The translations under genes were made by a program, and so were the position numbers. The notes beneath the pieces were generated by a model. The model searched no databases. It was not told the DNA's origin and worked only from the letters and a program-made list of their open reading frames with translations. From NCBI RefSeq assembly GCF_026222555.1, contig NZ_CP098511.1, forward strand, positions 3,267,501 through 3,331,500: DNA of 64,000 nt, given 5' to 3'. The first letter of the stretch is position 1, and every line of letters starts with the position of its first letter. Origin of the DNA: Aquimarina sp. ERC-38. GTDB taxonomy: Bacteria; Bacteroidota; Bacteroidia; Flavobacteriales; Flavobacteriaceae. Of the stretch, positions 27,321 through 36,245 are shown in pieces.

Positions 27321-27421
27321 TTATATGGAACTGATATTAACTATGAAATAAAGAGAAATAGTTTCAGGAATGAGTTCAAATGAATTTTCTAAACGGACAT
27401 GGAAGAAAAGAGAAAAAATCT

Positions 27422-28096
27422 TTATAATTTCATCCTATCAAGGTTCTTTTTAATAGTTTCCATTTTTATGTCGGCTTCAAATTGAACAAAATTTTCTGGG
27501 GTTACTTTTTTAGAGAATATGCCGTTTTCTAATAATAGAAGTTCATCGCAGAAATTAGTTAGGGTAGATAAGATATGAGAACTGATAAGTATAGTTTTAT
27601 TCAAGGATTTTAATTTAAAGAGTAATTCTTCAATGATCATATTGCTTTGAAGGTCAACCCCGTTAAAAGGTTCATCCAGAATATAACAAGAGTTGCCCTG
27701 GCCAAGTATAGCTGTAAGAGCTAATTTCTTTTTCATTCCGGTAGAATACTGATCAACATACCTATCCAGAGGAAGTTCAAAAATATTATTATCTTCAATA
27801 GTGAAGTTTTTAATATTTCGTGCCTGAACTAAGAGTCTAATATATTCTCTTCCGGTAAGTTTAGGAAAGAAAAAAGGTTCGGTCGCAAGGTAACCCAAAT
27901 TCTTTTTTGTATTATTTTTAAAAGTTATCGATCCGGTATAGCTTTCTAACCCGGTCATACAATTAAATAAAGTAGTTTTTCCCGCTCCGTTTTTACCAAT
28001 AATCCCATAGATTTTTCCTGTATTAAAGGTGTACGAAATATTGTTTAAAATTAATACCGAACCATAACTTTTAGATAAACCTGAAATTGTAATCAA
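27422..28096 (-). CDS. ABC transporter ATP-binding protein
   Basis: This 224-residue ATPase has Walker A (GIIGKNGAGKTT, about 33-44), the signature STGMKKKLAL near 118 and Walker B (CYILDEPFNGVD near 138-149), followed by the switch histidine in ISSHIL. It belongs to the CcmA-like exporter group. Its ATG overlaps the stop of the membrane gene by 4 bp, so they form one exporter unit. The cargo is unknown. A short C-terminus after the H-loop is typical for this subgroup. Confidence 0.9.
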   Translation of the reverse strand: MITISGLSKSYGSVLILNNISYTFNTGKIYGIIGKNGAGKTTLFNCMTGLESYTGSITFKNNTKKNLGYLATEPFFFPKLTGREYIRLLVQARNIKNFTIEDNNIFELPLDRYVDQYSTGMKKKLALTAILGQGNSCYILDEPFNGVDLQSNMIIEELLFKLKSLNKTILISSHILSTLTNFCDELLLLENGIFSKKVTPENFVQFEADIKMETIKKNLDRMKL

Positions 28097-29037
28097 CGTA
28101 AATAAAATTTTAAACTTTGTACTGATTTTTTATAAAAATAGGGTATGGTAAAAAGTAAAGCCGGAGGAAAAATAATTACTACGAAAAACAAAAGCTGTCT
28201 CGGCAATTGGTCTGTATTAGGAAAAAAAGCATATTTTAATAAAATAGCGGTTGCTAAATATGTAATTCCAATAAATGATGCGGCAAGAAAAATGTCCAGC
28301 GATTCAAAAAAGAATACAAGTACGAATCCAAAAAGCGGAAGTAAGGATAGTAATGAAAACTGTAAAGCAATTTTTAATTTTTTCCGTATAAATTCCTCGG
28401 GGGTGGTATCATACGACCATACAATATATGGGTCTTCGATAAGGTTGTAATAAGAAATAGCCGTAAAGAAAAATACCAACATACTAAAAATACAAAGATT
28501 AAAATTACCTACATAAACCGAAATCGAACCAAGGAAATACACAAATAAGTACGCCAAATATGTCTTTCTAAAGCCCAGGATAAATTCAAAAGGATGTTTA
28601 TAAAATGGCGTTGGAATAGTAAAATTTCTATCGATATGAAAAGAAAACAAGCCGGTAATTATAGCAATACTTATAGAAACAATTGAATAAATCCATAATT
28701 TCTGAAAGAGAAAGATAAAAGCTACCGGTAAGCTAATTAAGATATTTTCTATAACTCTTATAAACTTATGGGTTGACCTTCCATAACAATTATGTAAAAA
28801 GTCATTTCTTTTTTTTGAAGAAAAACTAGTAACTAAAAAGAGTACTATAAAAAGATAAAGATAGGGGGCAGCAACTAATTTTAGAAAAATCCAATTTGAA
28901 AAACAGAAAAACACGATGGCGATGAATGGTATTCCCAGTAATGGGGAAATACCAAAAAGCTTAAGCCTTCGCAATAACAAAGTAGCCTGAAGTTGAAAGT
29001 GATACAGCATACAAATTAAAACTAAACAAGCAACCAC
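28093..29037 (-). CDS. Integral membrane protein, probable ABC permease partner
   Basis: This 314-residue protein has eight or so hydrophobic segments with basic, aromatic-rich loops (GRSTHKFIRVIENILIS, IDRNFTIPTPFYKHPFEFILGFRKTY). It has no strong family signature. The 4-bp overlap with the ATPase gene makes it the likely membrane partner. It resembles small Bacteroidota ABC-2-like exporters where only one membrane gene is present. The start at 29037 lies 7 bp after the monooxygenase-like gene. Confidence 0.7.
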   Translation of the reverse strand: MVACLVLICMLYHFQLQATLLLRRLKLFGISPLLGIPFIAIVFFCFSNWIFLKLVAAPYLYLFIVLFLVTSFSSKKRNDFLHNCYGRSTHKFIRVIENILISLPVAFIFLFQKLWIYSIVSISIAIITGLFSFHIDRNFTIPTPFYKHPFEFILGFRKTYLAYLFVYFLGSISVYVGNFNLCIFSMLVFFFTAISYYNLIEDPYIVWSYDTTPEEFIRKKLKIALQFSLLSLLPLFGFVLVFFFESLDIFLAASFIGITYLATAILLKYAFFPNTDQLPRQLLFFVVIIFPPALLFTIPYFYKKSVQSLKFYLR

Positions 29038-29044
29038 TCTTTAG

Positions 29045-29350
29045 TTACGATCCTTCGTTTTTAAAAATAATCTCATAATGTTCTACTATAGGAAAAGGTT
29101 CATAATAATGATGTAATAACTTTTTCCAATGCTGATATTCTTCCGAAGTTCTAAAATTTACTTCATGGCTTTCAATATCCTTCCAATGCACTAATAAAAG
29201 ATATTTATTTTCGACTTCCATACATTTGTGTAAAGAATGGCGTATATACCCTTCAATATGAGAAATATATTGAGAAGCCGTAGCAAAATCTTTTTCAAAA
29301 TTGGTGGCTTCTCCTTTTTTTACGTAAAGCAATGCTTGTTCTAATATCAT
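29045..29350 (-). CDS. Antibiotic biosynthesis monooxygenase-domain protein
   Basis: This 101-residue protein has the ABM/dimeric alpha-beta barrel pattern: MILEQALLYVKKGE as first strand, a helix (FEKDFATASQYISHIEG), then the KYLLLVHWKDIESHEVNF strand/helix and a C-terminal helix ending in the IVEHYEIIF strand. Members act as small oxygenases or heme/quinone-handling enzymes. It comes first in a three-gene unit with the ABC exporter genes, spaced 7 bp. The functional link is unknown. Confidence 0.8.
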   Translation of the reverse strand: MILEQALLYVKKGEATNFEKDFATASQYISHIEGYIRHSLHKCMEVENKYLLLVHWKDIESHEVNFRTSEEYQHWKKLLHHYYEPFPIVEHYEIIFKNEGS

Positions 29351-29390
29351 AGACTACTATTAGTGTTCGACCGTTACATGAATAAAATAT

Positions 29391-29570
29391 GGCTTTAGTT
29401 TATAATAGTGTTGGTGTATCAAAATTGAACTAACTATTTTATTTACAGCTATTTACTATATTCCAAACCCTTTCCAAAGGAAAGGACTTTTAGCTACTTT
29501 CCCTTCAGGAAGGGCAGGGGATGGGATCTAAGTGAATTGGAATTATTTACGCTATTTTAAACTAGAACCT
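29391..29570. repeat. Family B palindromic repeat, copy 1
   Basis: The segment shares the ACTATTTTATTTACAG block, the CCCTTCAGGAAGGG palindrome and a TAAACTAGA terminus with copies at 50592-50772 and 43536-43728. It sits between a gene start and the end of fahA and holds no ORF. Confidence 0.65.
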
Positions 29571-29677
29571 AAATTTTTTATAAATAGTAGTATCCTAAAT
29601 TTATAGACGGAAATAACATTTTTCTTACCACTTGTTTACTAGTAAGTAGTGCAAGTAAACTTTTTTAAAGAAAATTT

Positions 29678-30958
29678 CTACTTCTTAAAAACCGGAAGTA
29701 ATTTTGTAGATACTTCTCCAAAACCAATACGAACATCTTTATTTTTACAATATCCCGTCATAATTACCGTATCGTTGTCTTCAATAAATTTTCGGTTTTC
29801 TCCATCAGATAGTTGTACCGGATTTTTACCTTTCCAACTTAATTCCAACATCGATCCGTAAGAATCCGGAGTAGGTCCGGAAATCGTACCACTACCCATC
29901 ATATCACCCGAATTTACCGGGCATCCGTTAATGGTATGATGTGCCAGTTGTTGGCTCATATTCCAGTACATATATTTAAAGTTACTCTTACAAACTTTAA
30001 CTGGCTTTCCCTTTTCCGGTTGAATAGCAACCTCCAGGTGAATGTCAAAACTTCGTTCCCCTTCGGTTTGTAAGTAGGGGAGTTGTTCTTTTTCCGGTTT
30101 TGGCCCAGCTACCCGAAAGGGTTCCAAAGCATCCAAAGTAATAATCCACGGTGAAATAGAAGAGGCAAAACTTTTTCCTAAGAAGGGGCCAAGCGGAACA
30201 TATTCCCATTTTTGAATATCCCGGGCACTCCAATCATTAAACAATACTAGTCCAAAAATATAATCTTCTGCTTCATCTACTGGTATAGGTTCTCCTAACG
30301 GATTTGCATCGGTAGTAATAAATGCCATTTCCAGTTCAAAATCAACCAATCGCGATGGCCCAAAGATCGGACTATCCGCTCCGTCGATAATTTTTTGCCC
30401 TTGCGGACGGTGAACTGGTATGCCTGACGGAATAATAGAACTACTACGGCCGTGGTACCCTACCGGCATATGTAGCCAGTTAGGTAAAAGGGCGTTGTCA
30501 GGATCCCTAAACATAGTTCCTACATTGGTAGCATGTTCTTTACTGCTGTAAAAATCGGTATAATCCCCTACCGTGACCGGAAGTTGCATTTCAATTTCTT
30601 CCAGTTTAAACAGCACTATTTTTTTATGTTCTTCATTATTTTGAAGCGCCTTGTTTTCTTTATCAAAAATTTCGGCAATACGGTTTCGAACCAACCGCCA
30701 GGTTTTTTTACCATCAGAGATAAAGTCATTTAAACTATCTTGTAAAAAAATATCATCTGTTAAAGGAATCCCTTCAAAGTAGCCCAATTGATGTAATGCT
30801 CCCAGGTCAATCGCTGTATCTCCGATACGGGTTCCTATGGTTATGATATCATCCCGGGTAAGAAATACCCCAAAAGGAATATTTTGGATAGGAAAATCGG
30901 TTTTTGAAGAAGTAGCAATCCACGTCTGTCTATTGGGGTTATTCGCGGTTATGGGCAT
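29678..30958 (-). CDS. fahA: Fumarylacetoacetase
   Basis: This 426-residue enzyme splits fumarylacetoacetate to fumarate and acetoacetate, the last step of tyrosine degradation. The N-terminal domain (residues 1-120) and the FAH catalytic fold are complete. Metal and active-site segments are visible: DYTDFYSSKEHATNVGTMFR near 137, GYHRPHG-type YHGRSSSIIPSG near 169, DFELEMAFI with metal carboxylates near 208, and FNDWSARDIQKWEYVPLGPF near 241. Length is normal. No other tyrosine catabolic genes are next to it. Confidence 0.95.
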   Translation of the reverse strand: MPITANNPNRQTWIATSSKTDFPIQNIPFGVFLTRDDIITIGTRIGDTAIDLGALHQLGYFEGIPLTDDIFLQDSLNDFISDGKKTWRLVRNRIAEIFDKENKALQNNEEHKKIVLFKLEEIEMQLPVTVGDYTDFYSSKEHATNVGTMFRDPDNALLPNWLHMPVGYHGRSSSIIPSGIPVHRPQGQKIIDGADSPIFGPSRLVDFELEMAFITTDANPLGEPIPVDEAEDYIFGLVLFNDWSARDIQKWEYVPLGPFLGKSFASSISPWIITLDALEPFRVAGPKPEKEQLPYLQTEGERSFDIHLEVAIQPEKGKPVKVCKSNFKYMYWNMSQQLAHHTINGCPVNSGDMMGSGTISGPTPDSYGSMLELSWKGKNPVQLSDGENRKFIEDNDTVIMTGYCKNKDVRIGFGEVSTKLLPVFKK

Positions 30959-31136
30959 GAGTATATTTTTAAACTTATAATTTTAATTAGGGTCAATCGA
31001 GCTTTTAAAGTAAATCAACGCTATAGTCAAATATAGAATATTACCTATAACTACTACTTATTGAGATGTGAAAGTTATATAAAATTATGTACTCCATCCG
31101 TTATTAAGAAAATATTTACATTTGGATAAAAATCGA

Positions 31137-31167
31137 TTCGTAATATGCCAGATTGTTCTTATTTTTG
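31137..31167 (+). promoter_or_regulatory. glyA promoter
   Basis: TATTTTTG at 31160-31167 matches the TAnnTTTG -7 box, and TTCG lies exactly 19 bases upstream (31137-31140), one mismatch from TTTG. Transcription from here would begin near 31173, which supports the ATG at 31192. Confidence 0.6.
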
Positions 31168-31191
31168 TATCCTATTTTAAAACAAAAAACA

Positions 31192-32466
31192 ATGCAACGC
31201 GACGAAAAGATTTTTGAGTTGATTGAAGAAGAAAAAGAAAGGCAGATCAACGGCTTAGAATTAATAGCTTCTGAAAATTTTGTTAGTGAACAGGTGATGG
31301 AAGCTGCTGGTTCTGTTCTTACGAATAAATATGCCGAAGGATATCCGGGTAAACGATATTACGGCGGTTGTGAAGTAGTTGATGTTGTAGAAAGAATAGC
31401 CATTGATAGGGCAAAAGAACTTTTTGGAGCTGAGTATGCTAATGTGCAACCACATTCCGGTTCGCAGGCGAATACGGCGGTATACCATGCTTGTTTAAAA
31501 CCAGGTGATAAAATCCTGGGCTTTGATTTATCTCATGGAGGGCACTTAACCCACGGTTCCCCGGTAAACTTTTCAGGTAAATTATATAATCCTGTTTTTT
31601 ACGGAGTTGAAGAAAGTACCGGAAGATTGGATTATGATAAAATTCAGGAAATCGCGACTCAGGAAAAACCACAACTAATTATTGCAGGAGCATCGGCTTA
31701 TTCCCGTGAAATTGATTATAAAAGATTTAGAGAAATTGCAGATAGTGTAAATGCTATTTTATTAGCTGATATTGCACATCCTGCAGGATTAATTGCTAAA
31801 GGCTTATTAAGTGATCCTGTACCGCATTGCCATATTGTAACTACGACTACTCATAAAACCCTAAGAGGTCCTAGGGGTGGTTTAATGATTATGGGTAAAG
31901 ATTTTGAAAACCCGTTCGGAATCACTTTAAAAAACGGTAAAAAACGAATGATGTCTTCTCTCTTAGACAGTGCCGTTTTTCCGGGTAACCAGGGAGGTCC
32001 GTTGGAACATATTATTGCAGCAAAAGCTATTGCTTTTAAAGAAGCTTTAAGTGATGAGTTTTTACACTATATGGTTCAGGTAAAAAAGAATGCTTCCGTG
32101 ATGGCACAGGCATTTATGGACAAAGGGTATAAAGTGATCTCCGGAGGTACAGACAATCATATGATGTTGATTGATTTACGGAATAAAAATGTATCCGGAA
32201 AAGAAGCCGAAGAAGCTTTAGGTAAGGCAGATATTACCCTTAATAAAAACATGGTGCCGTTTGATGATAAATCCCCGTTTGTGACTTCCGGAATTCGGAT
32301 TGGAACGGCGGCTATTACTACTCGTGGGTTAAAAGAAGATGATATGCAACGTATCGTCGAATTTGTTGATGAAGTAATTCAAAATATTAACGACGAATCT
32401 ATTTTAAAATCCGTTGGTGATAAAGTACATATGATGATGTCAGACATGTCGCTTTTTGTAGCGTAA
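31192..32466 (+). CDS. glyA: Serine hydroxymethyltransferase
   Basis: This 424-residue PLP enzyme interconverts serine and glycine and feeds one-carbon units to tetrahydrofolate. Signatures include [37 protein letters not shown], the PLP lysine in [14 protein letters not shown] near residue 222 and the [18 protein letters not shown] end region. A TTG 13 codons upstream is in frame, but it lies before the promoter's -7 box and its residues are not part of the family, so the ATG at 31192 is chosen. A hairpin terminator follows at 32511. Confidence 0.97.
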   Translation: MQRDEKIFELIEEEKERQINGLELIASENFVSEQVMEAAGSVLTNKYAEGYPGKRYYGGCEVVDVVERIAIDRAKELFGAEYANVQPHSGSQANTAVYHACLKPGDKILGFDLSHGGHLTHGSPVNFSGKLYNPVFYGVEESTGRLDYDKIQEIATQEKPQLIIAGASAYSREIDYKRFREIADSVNAILLADIAHPAGLIAKGLLSDPVPHCHIVTTTTHKTLRGPRGGLMIMGKDFENPFGITLKNGKKRMMSSLLDSAVFPGNQGGPLEHIIAAKAIAFKEALSDEFLHYMVQVKKNASVMAQAFMDKGYKVISGGTDNHMMLIDLRNKNVSGKEAEEALGKADITLNKNMVPFDDKSPFVTSGIRIGTAAITTRGLKEDDMQRIVEFVDEVIQNINDESILKSVGDKVHMMMSDMSLFVA

Positions 32467-32510
32467 AGAATTGATAACTTTTTTAATGCTATTAAAAGTT
32501 AGTAACGAAG

Positions 32511-32540
32511 TGGTAAGGTTTTAAAGCCTTACCATTTTTT
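32511..32540 (+). terminator. glyA terminator
   Basis: TGGTAAGG and CCTTACCA form a perfect 8-bp stem with an 8-base loop, followed by six T residues. It lies 45 bp after the glyA stop. Confidence 0.85.
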
Positions 32541-32618
32541 ATATAATCAATACAGATAGATGCGAAATATATGAGAATGGTCAACCGATTTTGGCATTAT
32601 TGACTTAGCGGTATGTTT

Positions 32619-32807
32619 TTATTGAAGAACGATATCACTATCAATATGTAATTTTTAATGTAAGGCTTTTACAATAGTTAAAGTGATTTCTCTTTTTCCG
32701 TTTAAATAATCACTAATTCGGGAAGCACTGGTGTTTAATAAAACCGCCAGGTCTTTTCGTTTAAACATACGTGATTCAATTATTTCCTGTAGGGAAAGAA
32801 GTCTTGT
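32619..32807 (-). pseudogene. 5'-truncated XRE/HigA gene copy
   Basis: The minus strand encodes SLQEIIESRMFKRKDLAVLL, then ASRISDYLNGKREITL and a DSDIVLQ end, nearly the same as the last third of the intact HTH gene at 36667-37044. The copy lost its N-terminal two-thirds and four codons after SRMF. The frame is still open toward the island but has no plausible start, and the similarity stops near 32807, where cargo DNA begins. Confidence 0.8.
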
Positions 32808-32851
32808 AGCTTTTATATATTTGTTGGCAGTAAGTAAAAAAAGAATTGAAA

Positions 32852-33691
32852 ATGCAAAAACAAGAAAATATTAAAATACACGAAACAGCATTTGTAACTT
32901 CTACATTTCGCTCAATGAACGAAAACTTGAGTCAAGATTTTTTTTCAAAATTATGGGGAAATGAAAAAACTGAAATATGGATTAAGGAATACCTTAAAGA
33001 AGTTTCATCTGAGGAAACCTTCGCTCATTGTTTAAGAAACAGGTACTTCCTTGATAAAATTAGAGAAGTAATTAAAACTAACAATATTGAAGTCGTAATA
33101 AATTTTGGATGTGGTTTGAGTATGTACCCATTTCTATTAGATGAAAAATTAGTCAATATAGAAATTGACAAGGCTGAAATTATAGAATACAAGAAATCCA
33201 AAGTTGATATTTGGCAAACAACGGGTGCTCTTCCAAAACGAAATATTCATTTTATAGGTGTTGATTTAAGTAAAGATTACGAGCAAAAATTATTGGCTAA
33301 AATAAATTCAATAAAAAATAACAGACCCTGTTTTATACTAATTGAAGGGGTGTTGTTCTTTCTTAATAAAGAAGAAACAAACAAACTGTTTGACTTTTTT
33401 AATTTAATTCAAAATCAAGGTGATTTAATTGGTAGTGCCTCTTTCCAAGAATCATTAAAGGAAACTTTAGCGTTTAAAAAATTAATAATTTTCTTTGGTG
33501 GGAACGTTTCGAAAACAGGTGAAAGTGATTATCAAACAATACAAGATGAATATTATAGAAAAAGAAAAGAATATAAATTAATTGATCATCAAGATTATTT
33601 TAGTCTGTCAAAAAAATATGAGCATAAAATTGAATTGGAAAAAGACTTGATTTTAAATGAAAACTTTTATCTATTGGAAAAATCATCTTAA
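32852..33691 (+). CDS. Leucine carboxyl methyltransferase-family SAM methyltransferase
   Basis: This 279-residue protein (from the ATG at 32852; a TTG two codons earlier is also in frame) shows the COG3315/LCM pattern: the HETAFVTSTFRS N-terminus, the SAM-binding VVINFGCGLSMYPFLL segment near 95, the acidic VNIEIDKAEIIEYK strand that holds the ribose, and the FILIEGVLFFLNKEE post-motif. Bacterial members methylate small molecules, often polyketides or other natural products; the substrate here is unknown. It is the first gene of the island between glyA and the HTH gene, beginning right after a GTTGGCAG boundary sequence, and its codon use looks more AT-rich than that of glyA. Confidence 0.8.
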   Translation: MQKQENIKIHETAFVTSTFRSMNENLSQDFFSKLWGNEKTEIWIKEYLKEVSSEETFAHCLRNRYFLDKIREVIKTNNIEVVINFGCGLSMYPFLLDEKLVNIEIDKAEIIEYKKSKVDIWQTTGALPKRNIHFIGVDLSKDYEQKLLAKINSIKNNRPCFILIEGVLFFLNKEETNKLFDFFNLIQNQGDLIGSASFQESLKETLAFKKLIIFFGGNVSKTGESDYQTIQDEYYRKRKEYKLIDHQDYFSLSKKYEHKIELEKDLILNENFYLLEKSS

Positions 33692-33710
33692 AATGTAATA
33701 AAAACATTCT

Positions 33711-33904
33711 GCCAACAAGGTATAAAAAACATAGGGCGTTTGTGCTAAACCTAAAGTTCTGTTCATATTAGCAAAGTCCGCTAAATATAAAATTTGGCGT
33801 TTATAGGAGAAAAGATAAAAGCATGATATTTATATTTAGCTAAGTAATAAACCGAAACGAAAGTGCTTATAACATGCCCTACGTTTCTTATACTGAACGT
33901 TAGC
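33711..33904 (+). repeat. Imperfect palindrome ending the methyltransferase unit (attC-like)
   Basis: GCCAACAAGGTATAAAAAAC with ATAGGGC at the left pairs with GCCCTACGTTTCTTATAC and GAACGTTAGC at the right across a 194-bp segment. The outer arms are mismatched at several sites, as in integron attC sites. The outer ends (GCCAAC/GTTAGC) resemble core sites but do not match the RYYYAAC/GTTRRRY consensus. Confidence 0.55.
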
Positions 33905-33925
33905 GATCATTAAAGGAAAAAATAA

Positions 33926-34366
33926 ATGGAAATTAAAATAAGAGAAGCAAAACCATCAGAATTTGTAAATGTCTATAATTTAATAAAGGAATTTTCGGAA
34001 TTCATCAAAACGCCTGAAAAAGTGAAGATAACTCCTGAACAAATGGTTATGGATGAAAAGTATTTTAAATGTCTTATCGCTACTAATGGAAATATGATTC
34101 TAGGATTTGCAACATATTTTTTCTCCTATTACTCTTGGACAGGAAAAGCTATTTATTTAGATGACTTATACGTTCCTGAAAAATATCGAAATCAAGGTAT
34201 AGGAAGCAAGCTATTTGACAAGATAATCGAAATTGGAAAAACTGAAGATTGCTGTAAAATGAAATGGCAAGTGTCAAATTGGAATGAAAAAGCGCAAGAC
34301 TTTTATAAAGATAGAGGAGCAATTATTGATGATGTTGAAGTTAACTGTGATTTAGAATTGAATTAA
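33926..34366 (+). CDS. GNAT-family N-acetyltransferase
   Basis: This 146-residue protein covers a whole GNAT domain: the IKIREAKPSEFVNVYNLIKEF start, the IYLDDLYVPEKYRNQGIGSKLFDKI strand/P-loop with the acetyl-CoA motif RNQGIGS near 92-98, and the WQVSNWNEKAQDFYKDRGA segment. Similarity is to diamine/polyamine-type acetyltransferases (the YYSWTGKAIYLDDLYV region is typical). It is the second gene of the island, bounded on both sides by palindromic sites, one gene per unit. Confidence 0.85.
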   Translation: MEIKIREAKPSEFVNVYNLIKEFSEFIKTPEKVKITPEQMVMDEKYFKCLIATNGNMILGFATYFFSYYSWTGKAIYLDDLYVPEKYRNQGIGSKLFDKIIEIGKTEDCCKMKWQVSNWNEKAQDFYKDRGAIIDDVEVNCDLELN

Positions 34367-34370
34367 AAAA

Positions 34371-34450
34371 CGAGTTGCTAACACTATATAATAATACATA
34401 GCTGCCCTTTAGATCAGCAACGTTTGTTATACTAACCGTTACTCGCAAGC
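34371..34450 (+). repeat. Imperfect palindrome ending the GNAT unit (attC-like)
   Basis: CGAGTTGCTAACACTATATAAT at the left pairs in part with the right arm ending GTTATACTAACC-GTTACTCG over 80 bp. It begins 5 bp after the GNAT stop. The core layout (GCTAAC, a TATA-rich arm and a TATACTAACCGTTA arm) is the same as at 33711-33904, although the interior is shorter. Confidence 0.5.
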
Positions 34451-34490
34451 TAAAAAAACAACATAGATTAAATTTAATTTACAATCCTTA

Positions 34491-35738
34491 ATGAAAAACA
34501 TAGTATCAATTTTAATAATATTAACAATACTATTTTCGTGTAAACAAAATAGTGAAATCAAAAAAAACAATGAAAGAGATTTCACCGCTATAAACGATAC
34601 TTTAACTAAGGATTTACAAAAAGCCTTTGAGAAAGGTGCTATTATTGGGTTTTCTGTATCAGTAGTTGACGAAAACGGAGTGGTTTACGAAAACGGGTTT
34701 GGTTACAGAGATATAGAATTAGAAAAAAAGTATACACCAAATACGACTCAAAATATTGCTTCAATTTCTAAAACTTTAATAGGAGTTTCACTATTGAAAG
34801 CGCAAGAATTGGGAAAATTAAATTTGGATGACCCAATTAACAAATACCTTCCTTTCAAAATAACAAATCCCAATTATCCTGATAAACCAATTTTAATTAA
34901 ACATCTTGCATATCATTCATCTTCGATAATTGATGTTGATGAAGTGTATGCAAAGTCTTATGTTTTAAAAAAATCTAAACATAATGATAATGAAGGAGTA
35001 TATGATTGGTTTAGTATGCCCGAAAAGAGAATTTCACTCATCGAATTTCTCAATAATAGCCTTACTGAAAACGGGAAATGGTATACTAAAGAGATCTTTG
35101 CCAATATAGAACCTGGTGTAATGAGAAAATATTCAAACATTGGAGCTGCTCTTTGTGCACAAATAATTGAATATGCTACTGGACAAGATTACCAATCTTT
35201 TACAAAAGATTATATACTACAACCTTTAAAAATGACATCTTCAGGTTGGTCCTCAAAAGATATTGACACTACAAAACGTTCAAGATTATTTGCAAACAAA
35301 GAAATGCTTATAGCTGAATATTCCTTGATTACCTATGCAGACGGCGGTTTTATCACTTCAAATAACGATTTAGGATTGTTTTTAACAGAGTTAATGAAAG
35401 GCTACAAAGGTTCAGGCACACTTTTGAACAAAGAGAGTTATACGAAGTTGTTTAAAAAACAAAAATTCCCAAACGTAGAAACTGAACAAGAATTTGGGAT
35501 TTTTATGGAATTTAGTAAAGAGTTTATTAAAATTAAAGATGATGTAATTGGTCATAATGGGTCCGACCCAGGAGTTATGACTGCTATGTATTTTAATCCA
35601 AAAACTGAAACAGGTAAAATACTTTTAGTAAATACAGATTCAGATTTTAATGAAAATTTTTGGCCAGAAGTAGCATCAATTTGGAATTCATTGATTAAAT
35701 ACGAGACCGAATTGAACAGCGGGAAAGCCAGTAGGTAG
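34491..35738 (+). CDS. Serine hydrolase, beta-lactamase class C-like family, lipoprotein
   Basis: This 415-residue protein starts with a lipoprotein signal (MKNIVSILIILTILFSC, cysteine near 17). The penicillin-recognising fold shows SISKTLIG (nucleophile Ser with Lys three residues on), the RKYSNIGAAL motif in place of YxN, and HNGSDPG in place of KTG. Such proteins include DD-peptidases, esterases and real AmpC-like lactamases, and the sequence does not tell them apart. It is the third cargo gene of the island and follows the second palindromic boundary. Resistance is not implied. Confidence 0.85.
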   Translation: MKNIVSILIILTILFSCKQNSEIKKNNERDFTAINDTLTKDLQKAFEKGAIIGFSVSVVDENGVVYENGFGYRDIELEKKYTPNTTQNIASISKTLIGVSLLKAQELGKLNLDDPINKYLPFKITNPNYPDKPILIKHLAYHSSSIIDVDEVYAKSYVLKKSKHNDNEGVYDWFSMPEKRISLIEFLNNSLTENGKWYTKEIFANIEPGVMRKYSNIGAALCAQIIEYATGQDYQSFTKDYILQPLKMTSSGWSSKDIDTTKRSRLFANKEMLIAEYSLITYADGGFITSNNDLGLFLTELMKGYKGSGTLLNKESYTKLFKKQKFPNVETEQEFGIFMEFSKEFIKIKDDVIGHNGSDPGVMTAMYFNPKTETGKILLVNTDSDFNENFWPEVASIWNSLIKYETELNSGKASR

Positions 35739-36005
35739 CAACGGCTATAAGCAATGCGGAATTAAGTGCTTAAACCGAAAGAGATCGCAAATTCGCAATG
35801 ACCGCCAAAACCTTGTTTTGGCTCTGTGTTCAACTACAGTGTTAAATTAAAAGGCCAATTTTCTTACAATGTTTTGTTCTAAATTGAAAGTTATAGCTTT
35901 TAATATGCCAGTAACCGTCAGTAAAAATAAAAAATTTCACAAAAACCTTATTCTTAAAAATATTGGTGTAAATTTGATTTAATTATGAACCAATTACACT
36001 AAACT
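35739..36005. other. Intergenic segment with a half boundary site and the parDE promoter
   Basis: The start (AGCAACGGCTATAAGCAATG) resembles the left arm of the other boundary palindromes, but no convincing right arm was found. Near the right end TAAATTTG (35969-35976) matches the -7 consensus for the ParDE operon, and GTGTAA/TTACAC (35967-35972, 35995-36000) form a loose inverted repeat that could be a ParD operator. Confidence 0.4.
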
Positions 36006-36245
36006 ATGGTAAGACAAAGTATTTCTTTTACGCAACCAAATGATGAATGGTTAAAATTGCAAGTAAATAGCAAAGAGTATTCTAGTAAAAGTGAATTGAT
36101 TAATGATTTGATAAGACAGGCTAGAAATCAACAAACTCAAATAGACTGGATTAGAGCCAAACTAGATAGAGCTGAGCAAACTGGATTTACAAAGGATTCA
36201 AAACAAGATATTTTAGCAGAAGCGAAATTACGATTGAATGGCTAA
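36006..36245 (+). CDS. parD: ParD-like ribbon-helix-helix antitoxin
   Basis: This 79-residue protein begins with a ribbon-helix-helix (RQSISFTQPNDEWLKLQVNS, KEYSSKSELINDLIRQA, residues 3-40), the ParD/CopG type that binds its own promoter. The C-terminal helix (WIRAKLDRAEQTGF, KQDILAEAK) would wrap the toxin. It overlaps the ParE gene by 8 bp. The pair forms a complete type II toxin-antitoxin operon at the right end of the island, a common stabilising cargo. Confidence 0.92.
   Translation: MVRQSISFTQPNDEWLKLQVNSKEYSSKSELINDLIRQARNQQTQIDWIRAKLDRAEQTGFTKDSKQDILAEAKLRLNG

Larger units (their letters stand above)
32498..32807. repeat. Left copy of the direct repeat flanking the accessory island
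   Basis: This segment, from AGTTAGTAACGAAGTGGTAA to the truncated HTH gene, is strongly similar to 36538-36868. Both carry the same order of terminator hairpin and HTH 3' part. The left copy ends where the cargo begins and has a 12-base in-frame deletion in the HTH region. Confidence 0.75.

Noticed and set aside
31153..31191. Upstream TTG start for glyA
   Set aside because: The added codons overlap the -7 promoter box and are not part of the conserved protein; the ATG at 31192 fits.
33711..34450. Canonical integron attC sites
   Set aside because: The palindromic layout is similar, but the core ends (GCCAAC, GTTAGC, GTTACT) do not satisfy RYYYAAC/GTTRRRY and no integron integrase is in the window, so only an attC-like call is made.
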